Positions 1 to 8,255 of a stretch of 64,000 bases of DNA are shown one piece after another. This DNA comes from an uncultured Clostridia bacterium (GTDB lineage: Bacteria; Bacillota; Clostridia; Oscillospirales; Oscillospiraceae): positions 1 to 64,000 of the forward strand of contig CAMNAO010000002.1 of assembly GCA_946531435.1 (NCBI GenBank), written 5' to 3'. The notes under the pieces are model-generated. The model saw only the letters and a list, made by a program, of their open reading frames with translations, made no database searches and was not told where the DNA came from. How positions within the stretch are numbered: position 1 is the stretch's first letter; each line of letters opens with the position of its first letter. A program made the translations under genes and the position numbers.

Positions 1-1709
1 TTGGAGTAGACCTTGATCTCCGTCTCCTCCTCGCAGCGGTTTTCGTAGCGCTTGCCGCAGAGGTGGACGAAGGGCTCCGTCTTGTTCCAGGCGGCTTTGT
101 AGAGATAGAAGGCGTCCTTCCGGAGGGAGCGGTCAAAGGTGACGAGACCCTTCTGATTTTCCCCGTGCTTGCCGCCTTCGTCCCGCCCGTCGGCGGCGAA
201 GTCGAAGAGGTTCCAGACATGGGTGGCCCAGAGATAGGGACGTGCCTCGATCATCCTAAGCATGTGCTCATGGTAGAGGGCCTGATACTCCTCGGTATAG
301 TCGCCCCTCTCAGGGCGGGAGGAGTGGAAGGCGGGGTTTGCGTCCGCGCCGTACTCGGAAAAGCCGATGACCCGGTCCGGGTATTTGGCGTGGTACTCGT
401 CGAAGAACTCGTCCGTCTGCTCCAGCTCTCCCAGGTACCAGCCGAAGTAGAGGTTATAGCTGTTGATATCCGGGATCTCCAGAATGGGACTCTCGATCTC
501 CAGCATGAAGACGTCGGCCATGGTGGTGGGCCGGGTGGGATCCATGCGGTGGCAGAGCTCGTTGAGGGCCCGATGGTTTTCCAGCAGCTCCTCGTTGACT
601 GCGCTGGCGGCGGTGATCTCGTTGGAGAGGCCCCAGACGGCAATGGAGGGGTGGTTGTAGCACTGGGTGATGAGCTCCCGCATCTGTGAAAGGGTGTTCT
701 GCCGCCCGTTTTGCATGTGCATGGTGATGTAGGGGATCTCCGCCCAGACTACGATGCCGTTTTCGTCGCAGAGATCATAGAATTCCTGGGAATGCTGATA
801 GTGGGCGAGGCGCAGGGTGTTGGCCCCCAGCTCACGGATGATGGCCATATCTGCGGCGTGATCCTCATAGGATAGCGCATTGCCCTTGCCCTTCAGGTCC
901 TGGTGGCGGCTGACGCCCCGGAGGGGATAGCTGCGCCCGTTGAGGAAGAAGCCCTTCTCCGGATCCCAGGCGAAGACGCGGCAGCCGAAGCGGGTGCTGA
1001 CCTCATCGCCGGAGGGCAGCTTGGCCGTCGCGGTGTAGAGGAAGGGATCCTCCACTCCGTCCCAGAGGTGCACGTTTTCGATGAGGAAGCTGGCTTCCCG
1101 CTCCACGGTTTTCGTCTCACCATTCACAGTTATGTCAACCGATTTGCCGTTGTGCCAGGTCTCCACGGTAACACGCGCCGTTTTCTTTTCGAGATCCACG
1201 ATCGGCGTGACCTTGATGCCGGGGGTGCCGTCCTTCAGAAGCTCAAAGTGCTTTTCGGGAACTTTGATCAGGTTGACAGAGCGATAGAGGCCGCCGTAGA
1301 AGGTGAAGTCCGCCTTCTGGGGATAGACCGTATCGTTGCTGCTGTTGTCCACAGAGATGGCCAGAATGTTTTTCTCTTTGAGCTTCTCTGTCAGATCCAC
1401 ACGGAAGGTGGAATAGCCGCCCTCGTGACGGGCGAGCTTTTCGCCGTTGAGGAACATCTCCGCCGTCATGGCGGCGCCGTTTATCTCCAGGAAGAGCCGC
1501 TGCCCTTCACATTCTTTGGGGGTGAGCTCCCGCACATACCAGCAGCTGCCCCGGTAGTAGTCGTTGCCGCCGTCCTGGCCGTCAAGGGCGTTCCAGGTGT
1601 GGGGGAGCGTGACAGCCTCACCCCGGGAAGCCTCCTGCATTGCCGCCTCCACGGGGATGGCGGCTTTCAAAAACCGCCATCCATCGGTTAAGCTTGTAAT
1701 GATACGCAT
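1..1709 (-). CDS. Glycoside hydrolase family 2 (beta-galactosidase/beta-glucuronidase type), 3' part outside window
   Basis: Retaining exo-glycosidase that removes a terminal beta-linked galactose or glucuronate. The reading frame begins MRIITSLTDGWRFLK, with AAAGGAG just upstream, and stays open to the left edge (about 569 codons visible). The N-terminal sugar-binding domain (YYRGSCWYVREL, residues about 45-60) and the central barrel are recognisable. The general acid/base is Glu364 in GLSNEI and the nucleophile is Glu452 in GFSEYG. A later stretch reads HVWNLFDF and GENQKGLVTFDR. The NxK in that stretch occurs in glucuronidases but also in many clostridial LacZ proteins, so the sugar cannot be decided. 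It follows the symporter gene by 18 bases, so both are one operon. No signal peptide is seen, which implies cytoplasmic cleavage after import. Confidence 0.93.
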   Translation of the reverse strand, partial: MRIITSLTDGWRFLKAAIPVEAAMQEASRGEAVTLPHTWNALDGQDGGNDYYRGSCWYVRELTPKECEGQRLFLEINGAAMTAEMFLNGEKLARHEGGYSTFRVDLTEKLKEKNILAISVDNSSNDTVYPQKADFTFYGGLYRSVNLIKVPEKHFELLKDGTPGIKVTPIVDLEKKTARVTVETWHNGKSVDITVNGETKTVEREASFLIENVHLWDGVEDPFLYTATAKLPSGDEVSTRFGCRVFAWDPEKGFFLNGRSYPLRGVSRHQDLKGKGNALSYEDHAADMAIIRELGANTLRLAHYQHSQEFYDLCDENGIVVWAEIPYITMHMQNGRQNTLSQMRELITQCYNHPSIAVWGLSNEITAASAVNEELLENHRALNELCHRMDPTRPTTMADVFMLEIESPILEIPDINSYNLYFGWYLGELEQTDEFFDEYHAKYPDRVIGFSEYGADANPAFHSSRPERGDYTEEYQALYHEHMLRMIEARPYLWATHVWNLFDFAADGRDEGGKHGENQKGLVTFDRSLRKDAFYLYKAAWNKTEPFVHLCGKRYENRCEEETEIKVYS

Positions 1710-1727
1710 GTTTTAGCTCCTTTGCTT

Positions 1728-3230
1728 TTAAGCATTACCGGCTTTGGCGGCTGCTTTCTTGTCGGCGATGCGCTTCTGCACCTCGACCATCGCCTCCTTG
1801 TCCAGCGTGCAGCCCTTCATGGCGATCAGCGTCACCAGCCAACCGATGATTGGAACGATGTACATGACGACCATGGTTACCCAGAACACAGCGGCAGTGG
1901 CCGGGTCGCCGGGCTGGGGACGGGCAGTACCGTGATAGCCGGCGATCACGATGGCGAGACCTGCGATCAGGGCGCCAACGGAGGAAATGAGTTTATCGAT
2001 GAGACTGTAGGTGCCGGTCATGACGGCGGGGACATAACGATCGCTGCGGTCCAACTCATAGTCAATCACGTCGGCCATGAAGGAAGTCGAAGCGGTGGTG
2101 ACGCACATCTTCGCTCCGTTCAGCGCCAGAGTGATGAGAACGTAAAGAATCATGGTGGGACCAAAGCTTGCAATGCTCTTGGTGCCAATACCGCTGTAAT
2201 TGATGACGACAAAGAAGACCAACGCGATCAGGGAAATATAGGAACAGACTTTTGTCCAGGTGACAATCGCTTTCTTGGAGCCGTGCTTGCCGGCATAGCG
2301 TGCGCCGAACACAGCGAAGACGATGGAGGGCAGCATACTGACGACGGATAGGATGGTTGCCATGCCCATATTGCCGATCAGAATGCCGGAGAGCATGGTG
2401 GTAATGACCCCCTGGGAAGCGGTGATCTGGGCGATCTTGTCGGAGGACTGGGCGGCAATGTAGCTCTGCAGGGGCTTGTTGTGCACCAAAACCTCCAGCA
2501 TGTCCTTGATCTTCAGCGGCTCATGCTTGACGGCACCCTTGTAGTATTCGGGCTTGTCGTATTCGGAGATGCCGACAGAGACGAGGATCGCGCCGATAAA
2601 GCCCAGAAGCATGAAGAGCCTGGCCACGGCGGACATGAACTCCAAATTGATCTGACCGCCGAAACGCGGAAGCATGACGCTGTTCGTTACGATGGAGAGG
2701 ACCACAGGCACCAGATAGTTGAAGGCGGTGACCCAGACGCCGATGGTGGGACGCTGCTTCGGATCGTTGCTCATGATGGCAGGGAGGGTTTGCGCAGTCA
2801 TATTCTGGGCGGTGTAGCCGAGGATATAGACAACATAAAGCAGGCAGAACACAATGAGACCTGCAGCACCGCTCAGATTGGCCTTTGCCGCTCCGTCATA
2901 CATCAGCAGCAGAGCGACAGCTTCCAGCAGAAAGCCGCCGATCAGCAGGATCCGCAGCTTCCCCCACTTGGTCTCTACCTTGTCATAGACCAGGGCCAGC
3001 AGCGGATCGGTAATCGCGTCCAGCACGCGGGAACCGGTGATGATCGCACCGGCGGTCACGGCTGCGATTGCGAAGCCCAGGCCCGCAATGTAGTTTGCAT
3101 AGCTGTTCATCAGGGAATACACAGTCATTCCGCAAAGGGCATTGGTGGCGTATAGGATGATTTGCCAAAGTTTTGCGCGGCGATACTGTACGCCGTCCAG
3201 TTCGCTCTGGGTGATTTTTTCCTTTGCCAT
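1728..3230 (-). CDS. GPH-family sugar:cation symporter (MelB/UidP-like)
   Basis: A 500-residue, twelve-helix carrier of the glycoside-pentoside-hexuronide family, expected to import the glycoside cut by the adjacent GH2 enzyme. The N-terminus YRRAKLWQIILYATNALCGM and the loop with DAITDPLLALVYDKVETKWGK are the family hallmark (D-x-x-x-D-P after helix 2, then a basic G-K-x-R loop). The start chosen is MAKEKITQ because AGAGGAAC lies 7-11 bases upstream. A longer in-frame Met 13 codons earlier lacks a ribosome site. The C-terminus is a short, Lys/Ala-rich cytoplasmic tail. The gene is transcribed away from the AraC-type regulator, which is the natural candidate to control it. The substrate is not readable from sequence. 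Confidence 0.88.
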   Translation of the reverse strand: MAKEKITQSELDGVQYRRAKLWQIILYATNALCGMTVYSLMNSYANYIAGLGFAIAAVTAGAIITGSRVLDAITDPLLALVYDKVETKWGKLRILLIGGFLLEAVALLLMYDGAAKANLSGAAGLIVFCLLYVVYILGYTAQNMTAQTLPAIMSNDPKQRPTIGVWVTAFNYLVPVVLSIVTNSVMLPRFGGQINLEFMSAVARLFMLLGFIGAILVSVGISEYDKPEYYKGAVKHEPLKIKDMLEVLVHNKPLQSYIAAQSSDKIAQITASQGVITTMLSGILIGNMGMATILSVVSMLPSIVFAVFGARYAGKHGSKKAIVTWTKVCSYISLIALVFFVVINYSGIGTKSIASFGPTMILYVLITLALNGAKMCVTTASTSFMADVIDYELDRSDRYVPAVMTGTYSLIDKLISSVGALIAGLAIVIAGYHGTARPQPGDPATAAVFWVTMVVMYIVPIIGWLVTLIAMKGCTLDKEAMVEVQKRIADKKAAAKAGNA

Positions 3231-3281
3231 GGGGCGTTCCTCTTTTCTTGATAAGTTTTGCGGCTCCACCGCTGTGACATT

Positions 3282-3311
3282 ATTTTACATAAGGCACACG
3301 CCCTGCGTAAA
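3282..3311 (-). promoter_or_regulatory. Promoter of the glycoside operon
   Basis: On the minus strand TTTACG (3311-3306) and TAAAAT (3287-3282) are 18 bases apart, upstream of the symporter gene. The -35 is imperfect, as expected for an activator-dependent promoter, and the GGGAAG direct repeats start 10 bases upstream of it. Confidence 0.5.
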
Positions 3312-3320
3312 CTCAAAAAC

Positions 3321-3352
3321 TTGGGAAGAATTACAAAAATTCGGGAAGTTTC
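3321..3352. promoter_or_regulatory. Candidate AraC-family operator: two direct half-sites
   Basis: GGGAAG occurs at 3323-3328 and again at 3343-3348, exactly 20 bases apart and on the same face of the helix. Flanking T and T/A positions also match. AraC-family proteins bind two such direct half-sites about two turns apart beside the -35 box. The pair sits between the divergent symporter and regulator genes. Confidence 0.5.
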
Positions 3353-3401
3353 TTGATCTGCCTTCCAATCGGTGATACACTCTTTGCGGGAGGTGAAGCC
3401 T

Positions 3402-3485
3402 ATGGATGAACGCATGACCCAGGGGGAACAGAATCTGCTGCTTCTCCAGCGGCTCATCCCCGAAAATGAGAGGTTCTATGTCTGA
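3402..3485 (+). other. N-terminal fragment of the AraC-type regulator ending at an in-frame TGA
   Basis: An ATG with GGGAGGTGAAG just upstream opens a frame MDERMTQGEQNLLLL... that stops at TGA (3483-3485) after 27 codons. The frame then continues in phase as CYDRTGRLIATSCPEK into the long regulator ORF. The sequence around the stop reads FYV-stop-CYD. From memory, related gut clostridial AraC proteins have WCYD here, so a TGG-to-TGA change is the simplest reading. A sequencing error would look the same. Confidence 0.6.
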
Positions 3486-3542
3486 TGCTATGACAGAACG
3501 GGGCGGCTGATCGCCACCTCCTGCCCGGAAAAGGACCGGGAA

Positions 3543-4643
3543 ATGCTGGATCTGACCTTTCGCATCCTGGGCGGCGCGGAGAAGCTGCGGTCTTATGCCG
3601 ACGACAGGACGCAGGATCACCCGCTGGTCATCGGGTCCCCCATCGGGATGCAGTGGGCGCTGAGCTACGAGTCGGAGCGGAACCGGGATCTTCTCTTTGT
3701 CATTGGCCCCGTCTTTTACGCACCGCCCATGGAGCATCAGCTCCGCATCGCCCTGCGGCCTTACACCCATGACCGGGAGAAGGCGGCCTGGGCCATGACG
3801 TTCCTTGGACGCCTCAAGGAGCTTCCTGTCCTTTCTTACGCCGTCTTTACCCGCTATGTGATGATGGTGCACAATACCCTTACGGGGCAGCAGCTGGGAC
3901 TGGACGCTCTGGAGAGCGGGGAGCAAAAGGAGACCGCATTCAAAGCCGGTCCTGCGGAGAACCGGGACCGGAATCAGGTGTATCTGGCGGAGCGGGCCAT
4001 GCTGCAGATGGTGCGCAACGGAGATATCAACTACTTCAGAGCCTTGGAGAACAGCATCGGTCTGAGTCCCGGGGTCCCTGTTCAGGGGCAGGAGCCGCTG
4101 CGCCAGGCAAAGACCAGCATTGTGGTCTTCACCACCCTGGTAAGCCGCGCGGCCATGGAGGGCGGGCTTTCCCCGGAGGTGGCTTACTCCCTGGGGGATT
4201 CCTATCTCCAATCGGTGGAAAACTGCCGGGATTCCGGCGAACTCAGCGCCCTTGCCGCCGCCATGTACCATGATTTTATTTACCGGGTGCACCATCTCAG
4301 GAGCAATCCCGCCTATTCCCACGCCATTCAGAAGTGCTGCGACTATATTGAGCTGAGCCTGGACCGGAAGATCCGGGTTGCCGATCTTGCCGCCCTGGTG
4401 GGCTATACGGAGTACTATCTTACGGAAAAGTTTAAACAGGAGACCGGCCAGTCGGTGAGCAGCTACATTCGCTTCGCAAAGGTGGAGCGGGCCAAGGTCT
4501 TGCTGGAGACAACAGAGCTTTCCGTACATGAGATTGCCGATCAGCTTGCCTTCAACACCGTCAACTATTTCATTCAGTGCTTTCGGGATACTGCAGGCTA
4601 TACCCCGGCCCAATACCGCAAGCGCTTTCGGCATCAGAGCTGA
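3543..4643 (+). CDS. AraC-family transcriptional regulator (N-terminus interrupted)
   Basis: DNA-binding regulator of the neighbouring glycoside operon by context. The C-terminal about 100 residues carry two helix-turn-helix motifs (IRVADLAALVGYTEYYLTEKFK and SVHEIADQLAFNTVNYFIQCFR) and the family ending AGYTPAQYRKRF. The upstream about 260 residues are a ligand or partner domain of no assigned fold, containing LVIGSPIGMQWAL and FVIGPVFY. The coordinates begin at the first Met after the in-frame TGA. The natural gene very likely starts at 3402. If the TGA is real, re-initiation at 3543 would lose about 47 residues but keep the DNA-binding domain. Function is therefore uncertain: pseudogene, truncated active protein or sequence error. 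Confidence 0.75.
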   Translation: MLDLTFRILGGAEKLRSYADDRTQDHPLVIGSPIGMQWALSYESERNRDLLFVIGPVFYAPPMEHQLRIALRPYTHDREKAAWAMTFLGRLKELPVLSYAVFTRYVMMVHNTLTGQQLGLDALESGEQKETAFKAGPAENRDRNQVYLAERAMLQMVRNGDINYFRALENSIGLSPGVPVQGQEPLRQAKTSIVVFTTLVSRAAMEGGLSPEVAYSLGDSYLQSVENCRDSGELSALAAAMYHDFIYRVHHLRSNPAYSHAIQKCCDYIELSLDRKIRVADLAALVGYTEYYLTEKFKQETGQSVSSYIRFAKVERAKVLLETTELSVHEIADQLAFNTVNYFIQCFRDTAGYTPAQYRKRFRHQS

Positions 4644-4658
4644 GAAGGGAGAGAAACC

Positions 4659-5234
4659 ATGTGCGGGCGATATGAATTCAGCGCCTGGGGGACCGACGAC
4701 AAGCTTTCCGTCCTTATAGATGCCATGGAGCGCAGATTCCCCGGGGGGTATAAGACCGGCGAGATTTTTCCCGGAGACCGGGCCCCGGCCATCATCGGGG
4801 CAGGGGAGCGGCTGGTGCCCGTGCCCGCGGTTTTCGGCTTCCCCGGTTTTCAGGAGGGGAAGCTCCTCATCAATGCCCGGTCGGAGACGGTGGAGAAAAA
4901 GCCCGCTTTTTCTGGCTTTTTCCGGGAGCGGCGCATCATTCTCCCGGCCACCGGCTTCTATGAGTGGGGTCGGGATTCAAAGAAAACAAAATACCTCTTT
5001 ACCGTGGATGAAAGGCCCGCCGTCTATCTCTGCGGCGTCTATCGGATCCTTGAGGGTGAGCTCCGCTTTGTGATCCTTACGCGCGCCGCCAATGAGAGCA
5101 TGGCCGAGACCCACGACCGTATGCCGGTGATTGCCGCGGAGGGGGAGGTGCGGTCGTATCTTCTGGATCTGGATTTCGCCCGCAGGCTTACGCAGGGACC
5201 GGCGCCCCTGCTTCGGAGAAAGCCTGCCTCATAA
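4659..5234 (+). CDS. SOS response-associated peptidase (SRAP, YedK/HMCES family)
   Basis: Protein of 191 residues that in this family cross-links through Cys2 to abasic sites in single-stranded DNA, shielding them during replication. The start MCGRY leaves Cys2 N-terminal after Met removal, as required. Other family marks are INARSE (residues about 70-75), the catalytic Glu in PATGFYEW and the His in THDRMPVI. Length is slightly below the usual 200-230. It follows the regulator gene by 15 bases with a GAAGGGAGA ribosome site, so it may be co-transcribed. No LexA box was identified. The DNA-repair role has no obvious tie to the sugar genes. Confidence 0.93.
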   Translation: MCGRYEFSAWGTDDKLSVLIDAMERRFPGGYKTGEIFPGDRAPAIIGAGERLVPVPAVFGFPGFQEGKLLINARSETVEKKPAFSGFFRERRIILPATGFYEWGRDSKKTKYLFTVDERPAVYLCGVYRILEGELRFVILTRAANESMAETHDRMPVIAAEGEVRSYLLDLDFARRLTQGPAPLLRRKPAS

Positions 5235-5295
5235 AGCCGGAGGTTTGGACGACAGTTCCGATCGATTTGACTTTGGTGTATATGACCCTTTATGG

Positions 5296-5343
5296 TTCCG
5301 TCCTCCGGGGCAGCGCGTGCTGCCCCGGAGGACGGAATTTTTT
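5296..5343 (+). terminator. Strong intrinsic terminator
   Basis: A perfect 19-bp stem (5296-5314 with 5319-5337) has a GCGT loop and is followed by six T residues. It ends the transcript carrying the SRAP gene. Confidence 0.93.
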
Positions 5344-5501
5344 ACTTAAAATGCACAAAACGATTCTACAATTTTACTTAAAACTATTCCATTTTGACCG
5401 ACCGAGTGCTATAGTAAAGACAGCCTCCGGTAATTTGTCCGGCGGCGGTGTCCTTCCCTGCGGGAAGCAAAATAAGCAGAAACAAGGAGAGGAGAACAAA
5501 A

Positions 5502-6674
5502 ATGGATTATGCAGCAGAATCCCTGAAAAAGCACCAGGAATGGGGCGGAAAGATCGAGGTCATTGCCACGGTACCGGTGGCCACCAAGGATGATCTCAGT
5601 CTGGCCTATACCCCCGGCGTCGCGCAGCCCTGTCTGGAAATCCAGAAGGATGTGGATAAGTCCTATGAGCTGACCCGCCGCCATAACCTCTGCGCCGTCA
5701 TTACCGATGGAACTGCGGTCTTAGGACTGGGTGACATCGGCCCCGAGGCGGGCATGCCTGTCATGGAGGGCAAGTGCGTCCTGTTTAAATCCTTCGGTGA
5801 CGTGGATGCCATTCCTCTCTGTGTCAAGACCAAGGATGTGGATGAGTTTGTCGAGACCGTTTACAACATCTCCGGCAGCTTCGGCGGCATCAATCTGGAG
5901 GATATTGCAGCGCCCCGCTGCTTTGAGATCGAGCGGAAGCTGAAGGAGAAGTGCGATATCCCCATCTTCCATGATGACCAGCACGGTACCGCGGTTATTA
6001 CGCTGGCTGGTCTTCTCAATGCCCTGAAGGTGGTAGGCAAGAAAAAGGATGAGGTCAAGATCGTTACCTCCGGCGCCGGCGCCGCGGCCATTGCCATTGT
6101 GAAGCTGCTGCTCTCCGCCGGATTCCGGAACGTTGTCATGACCGATCGCACCGGCGCCATCTATGAGGGACGGGAGAAGCTGAACTGGATCAAGGAAGAG
6201 ATGGCCAAGCAGACCAATCTCCAGAAGGAGAAAGGAAAGCTCGTGGATGTCATCAAGGGCGCGGACGTGTTTATCGGCGTCTCCGGCCCCGGCACGCTGA
6301 CAAAAGAAATGGTGGAGACCATGGCACGGGACGCCATCATCTTCGCCTGCGCTAACCCAACCCCCGAGATCTTCCCGGAGGAGGCCAAGGCGGGCGGCGC
6401 CAAGGTTATCGCCACCGGCCGCAGCGACTATCCCAACCAGATCAACAATGTGCTGGCTTTCCCCGGTATTTTCCGGGGCACCTTCGATGTCAGAGCCAGT
6501 GATATCAACGAAGAGATGAAGATGGCGGCGGCCTACGCGCTGGCCGGGCTCGTCAGTGAGGATGAGCTTTCCGCCGATTACATTATCCCCGCGGCCTTTG
6601 ATGAGCGGGTCGGCCCAACAGTTGCCAAGGCTGTCGCCGAGGCTGCGCGCAGGACCGGCGTGGCCAGAATCTGA
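5502..6674 (+). CDS. NAD(P)-dependent malic enzyme
   Basis: Oxidative decarboxylation of malate to pyruvate and CO2 with reduction of NAD(P). The 390-residue length matches the short prokaryotic type without a phosphotransacetylase domain. Visible motifs are the malate-site segment AYTPGVAQPC, the metal-site ITDGTAVLGLGDIGPEAGMPVMEGK, FHDDQHGTAVI, and the Rossmann glycine motif SGAGAAAIAI. The start MDYAAESLKKH has AAGGAGAGGAG about 8 bases upstream. An in-frame Met 18 codons earlier has no such site. The next gene is a 2-hydroxycarboxylate transporter, so together they likely import malate or a related acid and channel it to pyruvate. Oxaloacetate decarboxylation is a common side activity of this family. 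Confidence 0.96.
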   Translation: MDYAAESLKKHQEWGGKIEVIATVPVATKDDLSLAYTPGVAQPCLEIQKDVDKSYELTRRHNLCAVITDGTAVLGLGDIGPEAGMPVMEGKCVLFKSFGDVDAIPLCVKTKDVDEFVETVYNISGSFGGINLEDIAAPRCFEIERKLKEKCDIPIFHDDQHGTAVITLAGLLNALKVVGKKKDEVKIVTSGAGAAAIAIVKLLLSAGFRNVVMTDRTGAIYEGREKLNWIKEEMAKQTNLQKEKGKLVDVIKGADVFIGVSGPGTLTKEMVETMARDAIIFACANPTPEIFPEEAKAGGAKVIATGRSDYPNQINNVLAFPGIFRGTFDVRASDINEEMKMAAAYALAGLVSEDELSADYIIPAAFDERVGPTVAKAVAEAARRTGVARI

Positions 6675-6680
6675 GAGGAA

Positions 6681-6710
6681 ATGCCTTCACCCCTCCCGGG
6701 GTGAAGGCAT
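6681..6710 (+). other. Intergenic hairpin between malic enzyme and transporter
   Basis: A perfect 13-bp stem (6681-6693 with 6698-6710) with loop TCCC begins six bases after the malic enzyme stop. No T-run follows, so it is more likely a 3'-end stabiliser or a partial brake than a full terminator. It could make malic enzyme more abundant than the transporter from one transcript. Confidence 0.6.
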
Positions 6711-6802
6711 GAGGGAACTGAATAAAAGAAAAGCATCATCAGGACGGAACAACCGGATGCGCCGCCAAGCGGTGTATCTGATACTGTATGGAGGAGATCC
6801 TT

Positions 6803-8170
6803 ATGAGTAAAGAGTTAAAGTCCCCCTATAAGCTTTTTAATCTTCCCTGGTATTATTTCGCGATTTTTGCCGTTGTAGTGCTTCTGGCTGCCTTCCTTGG
6901 TGTGCTGCCCGCGGGCATGGCCGGCTGCTTCGCCTTTATGATCGTTTTCGGAACGATCCTCAATGAGATCGGTGAAAAGACTCCCATCGTCCGCTCTTAT
7001 CTCGGCGGCGGCGCCATTGTTGTCATCTTTGGCATGGGCTTTTTGCGGTATGTGAATTTCTTCGGCCTCTTCAACGTGGTTGCCGGGGAGGAATACACCG
7101 CAACCCTGCTGAAAAATATCGAGTCCTTCTTTAAGCCTACCGGCGCCTTTTTGGACTTCTACATCGCCGCGCTGATCTGCGGATCCATCCTGGGCATGAA
7201 CCGCAAGCTGCTGATGAAGGCGGCGGCCCGCTATTTCCCGGCCATCTTCGGCGGCATCATTGTGGCCTTTGGCCTTGCGATGCTGGGCGGCGTGGTCACC
7301 GGTTTCGGGGCTGTACGCGCGCTGCTGCTCATTGCCCTTCCCATCATGGGCGGCGGCATGGGCGCCGGCGCGGTGCCCCTCAGCAAGATCTTTGAATCCA
7401 CGGGCACCATGACGGCGGAGGAGGCCATTTCCATCATGAACCCCGCCGTGGCCATTGGCAATGCGACATCCATCGTGCTGGCGGGCCTTATCGTGAAGAT
7501 CCTGGTCAGCAAGAAGTGGAACGGGCAGGGGATGCTGATGCAGTCCGGCGTGGCTGACGCCTCCGAGCTGGAGATCAGCCCCGAGATGCAGGCCAAACGG
7601 GACAAGATCTCTGTCGCCAATCTGGGTGTCGGCCTGTTTACGTCTACAAGCTTTTTTGCCTTCGGCTATATCGTGGCCAAGGGGTGGTCCGCGCTTGTCC
7701 CCGCAGTGAGTATCCACGCTTACGCCTGGATGATCATCTCCGTGGCTCTCTGCAAGATCTTCGGACTTCTTCCTGAGAGCATTGAGATCGCCTGCTACCA
7801 GTGGTTCCAGTTCATCATGAAGAACCTGACTACCACCCTGCTGGTTGGCATCGGCCTCTGCTATCTGAGCCTGGATGTGGTCATCGCTACCTTCACCCTG
7901 AAGTATCTGCTGCTCTGCTTCCTGACCTGTATCGGCGCTGTGGTTGGCGCAGGCCTCATAGGAAAACTGGTGGGCTTCTATCCTGTAGAGGCGGCTATTA
8001 CCGCCGGCCTCTGCATGGCGAATATGGGCGGTACTGGCGACGTGGCGGTCCTTTCTGCTGCGGACCGGATGGAGCTTATGCCCTTTGCGCAGATTTCTTC
8101 CCGTCTCGGCGGCGCGATCATTCTGATCATCGGCAGCCTGATGCTCTCCCTCCTGGGGGGCATGCTGTAA
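6803..8170 (+). CDS. 2-hydroxycarboxylate transporter (CitS/MaeN/CimH family)
   Basis: A 455-residue inner-membrane symporter or exchanger for citrate, malate or lactate-type 2-hydroxy acids. It begins LFNLPWYYFAI and has alternating helical halves, each carrying a Gly-rich re-entrant loop: GGGMGAGAVPLSKIF (about residue 190) and NMGGTGDVAVLSAADRMELMPFAQISSRLGG near the C-terminus. In this family the C-terminal Arg of ISSRLGG contacts the carboxylate. The start ATG at 6803 is set by GGAGGAGA seven bases upstream. An earlier ATG at 6788 overlaps that ribosome site and is rejected. Genetic coupling to malic enzyme favours malate or citrate. Confidence 0.93.
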   Translation: MSKELKSPYKLFNLPWYYFAIFAVVVLLAAFLGVLPAGMAGCFAFMIVFGTILNEIGEKTPIVRSYLGGGAIVVIFGMGFLRYVNFFGLFNVVAGEEYTATLLKNIESFFKPTGAFLDFYIAALICGSILGMNRKLLMKAAARYFPAIFGGIIVAFGLAMLGGVVTGFGAVRALLLIALPIMGGGMGAGAVPLSKIFESTGTMTAEEAISIMNPAVAIGNATSIVLAGLIVKILVSKKWNGQGMLMQSGVADASELEISPEMQAKRDKISVANLGVGLFTSTSFFAFGYIVAKGWSALVPAVSIHAYAWMIISVALCKIFGLLPESIEIACYQWFQFIMKNLTTTLLVGIGLCYLSLDVVIATFTLKYLLLCFLTCIGAVVGAGLIGKLVGFYPVEAAITAGLCMANMGGTGDVAVLSAADRMELMPFAQISSRLGGAIILIIGSLMLSLLGGML

Positions 8171-8191
8171 GCTGTCAGCTTGGGAAAAACC

Positions 8192-8221
8192 TCGGGGCGG
8201 GGCCATTCAGCCCCGCCCCGA
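8192..8221 (+). other. GC-rich hairpin after the transporter
   Basis: A 12-bp stem TCGGGGCGGGGC pairs with its complement across a CATTCA loop. No T-run lies on the plus-strand side. It probably marks or protects the 3' end of the malate operon message. The next gene starts 34 bases further on. Confidence 0.55.
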
Positions 8222-8255
8222 AACACAGCGACAGAGTGTATAAAGGAGGATTCCG

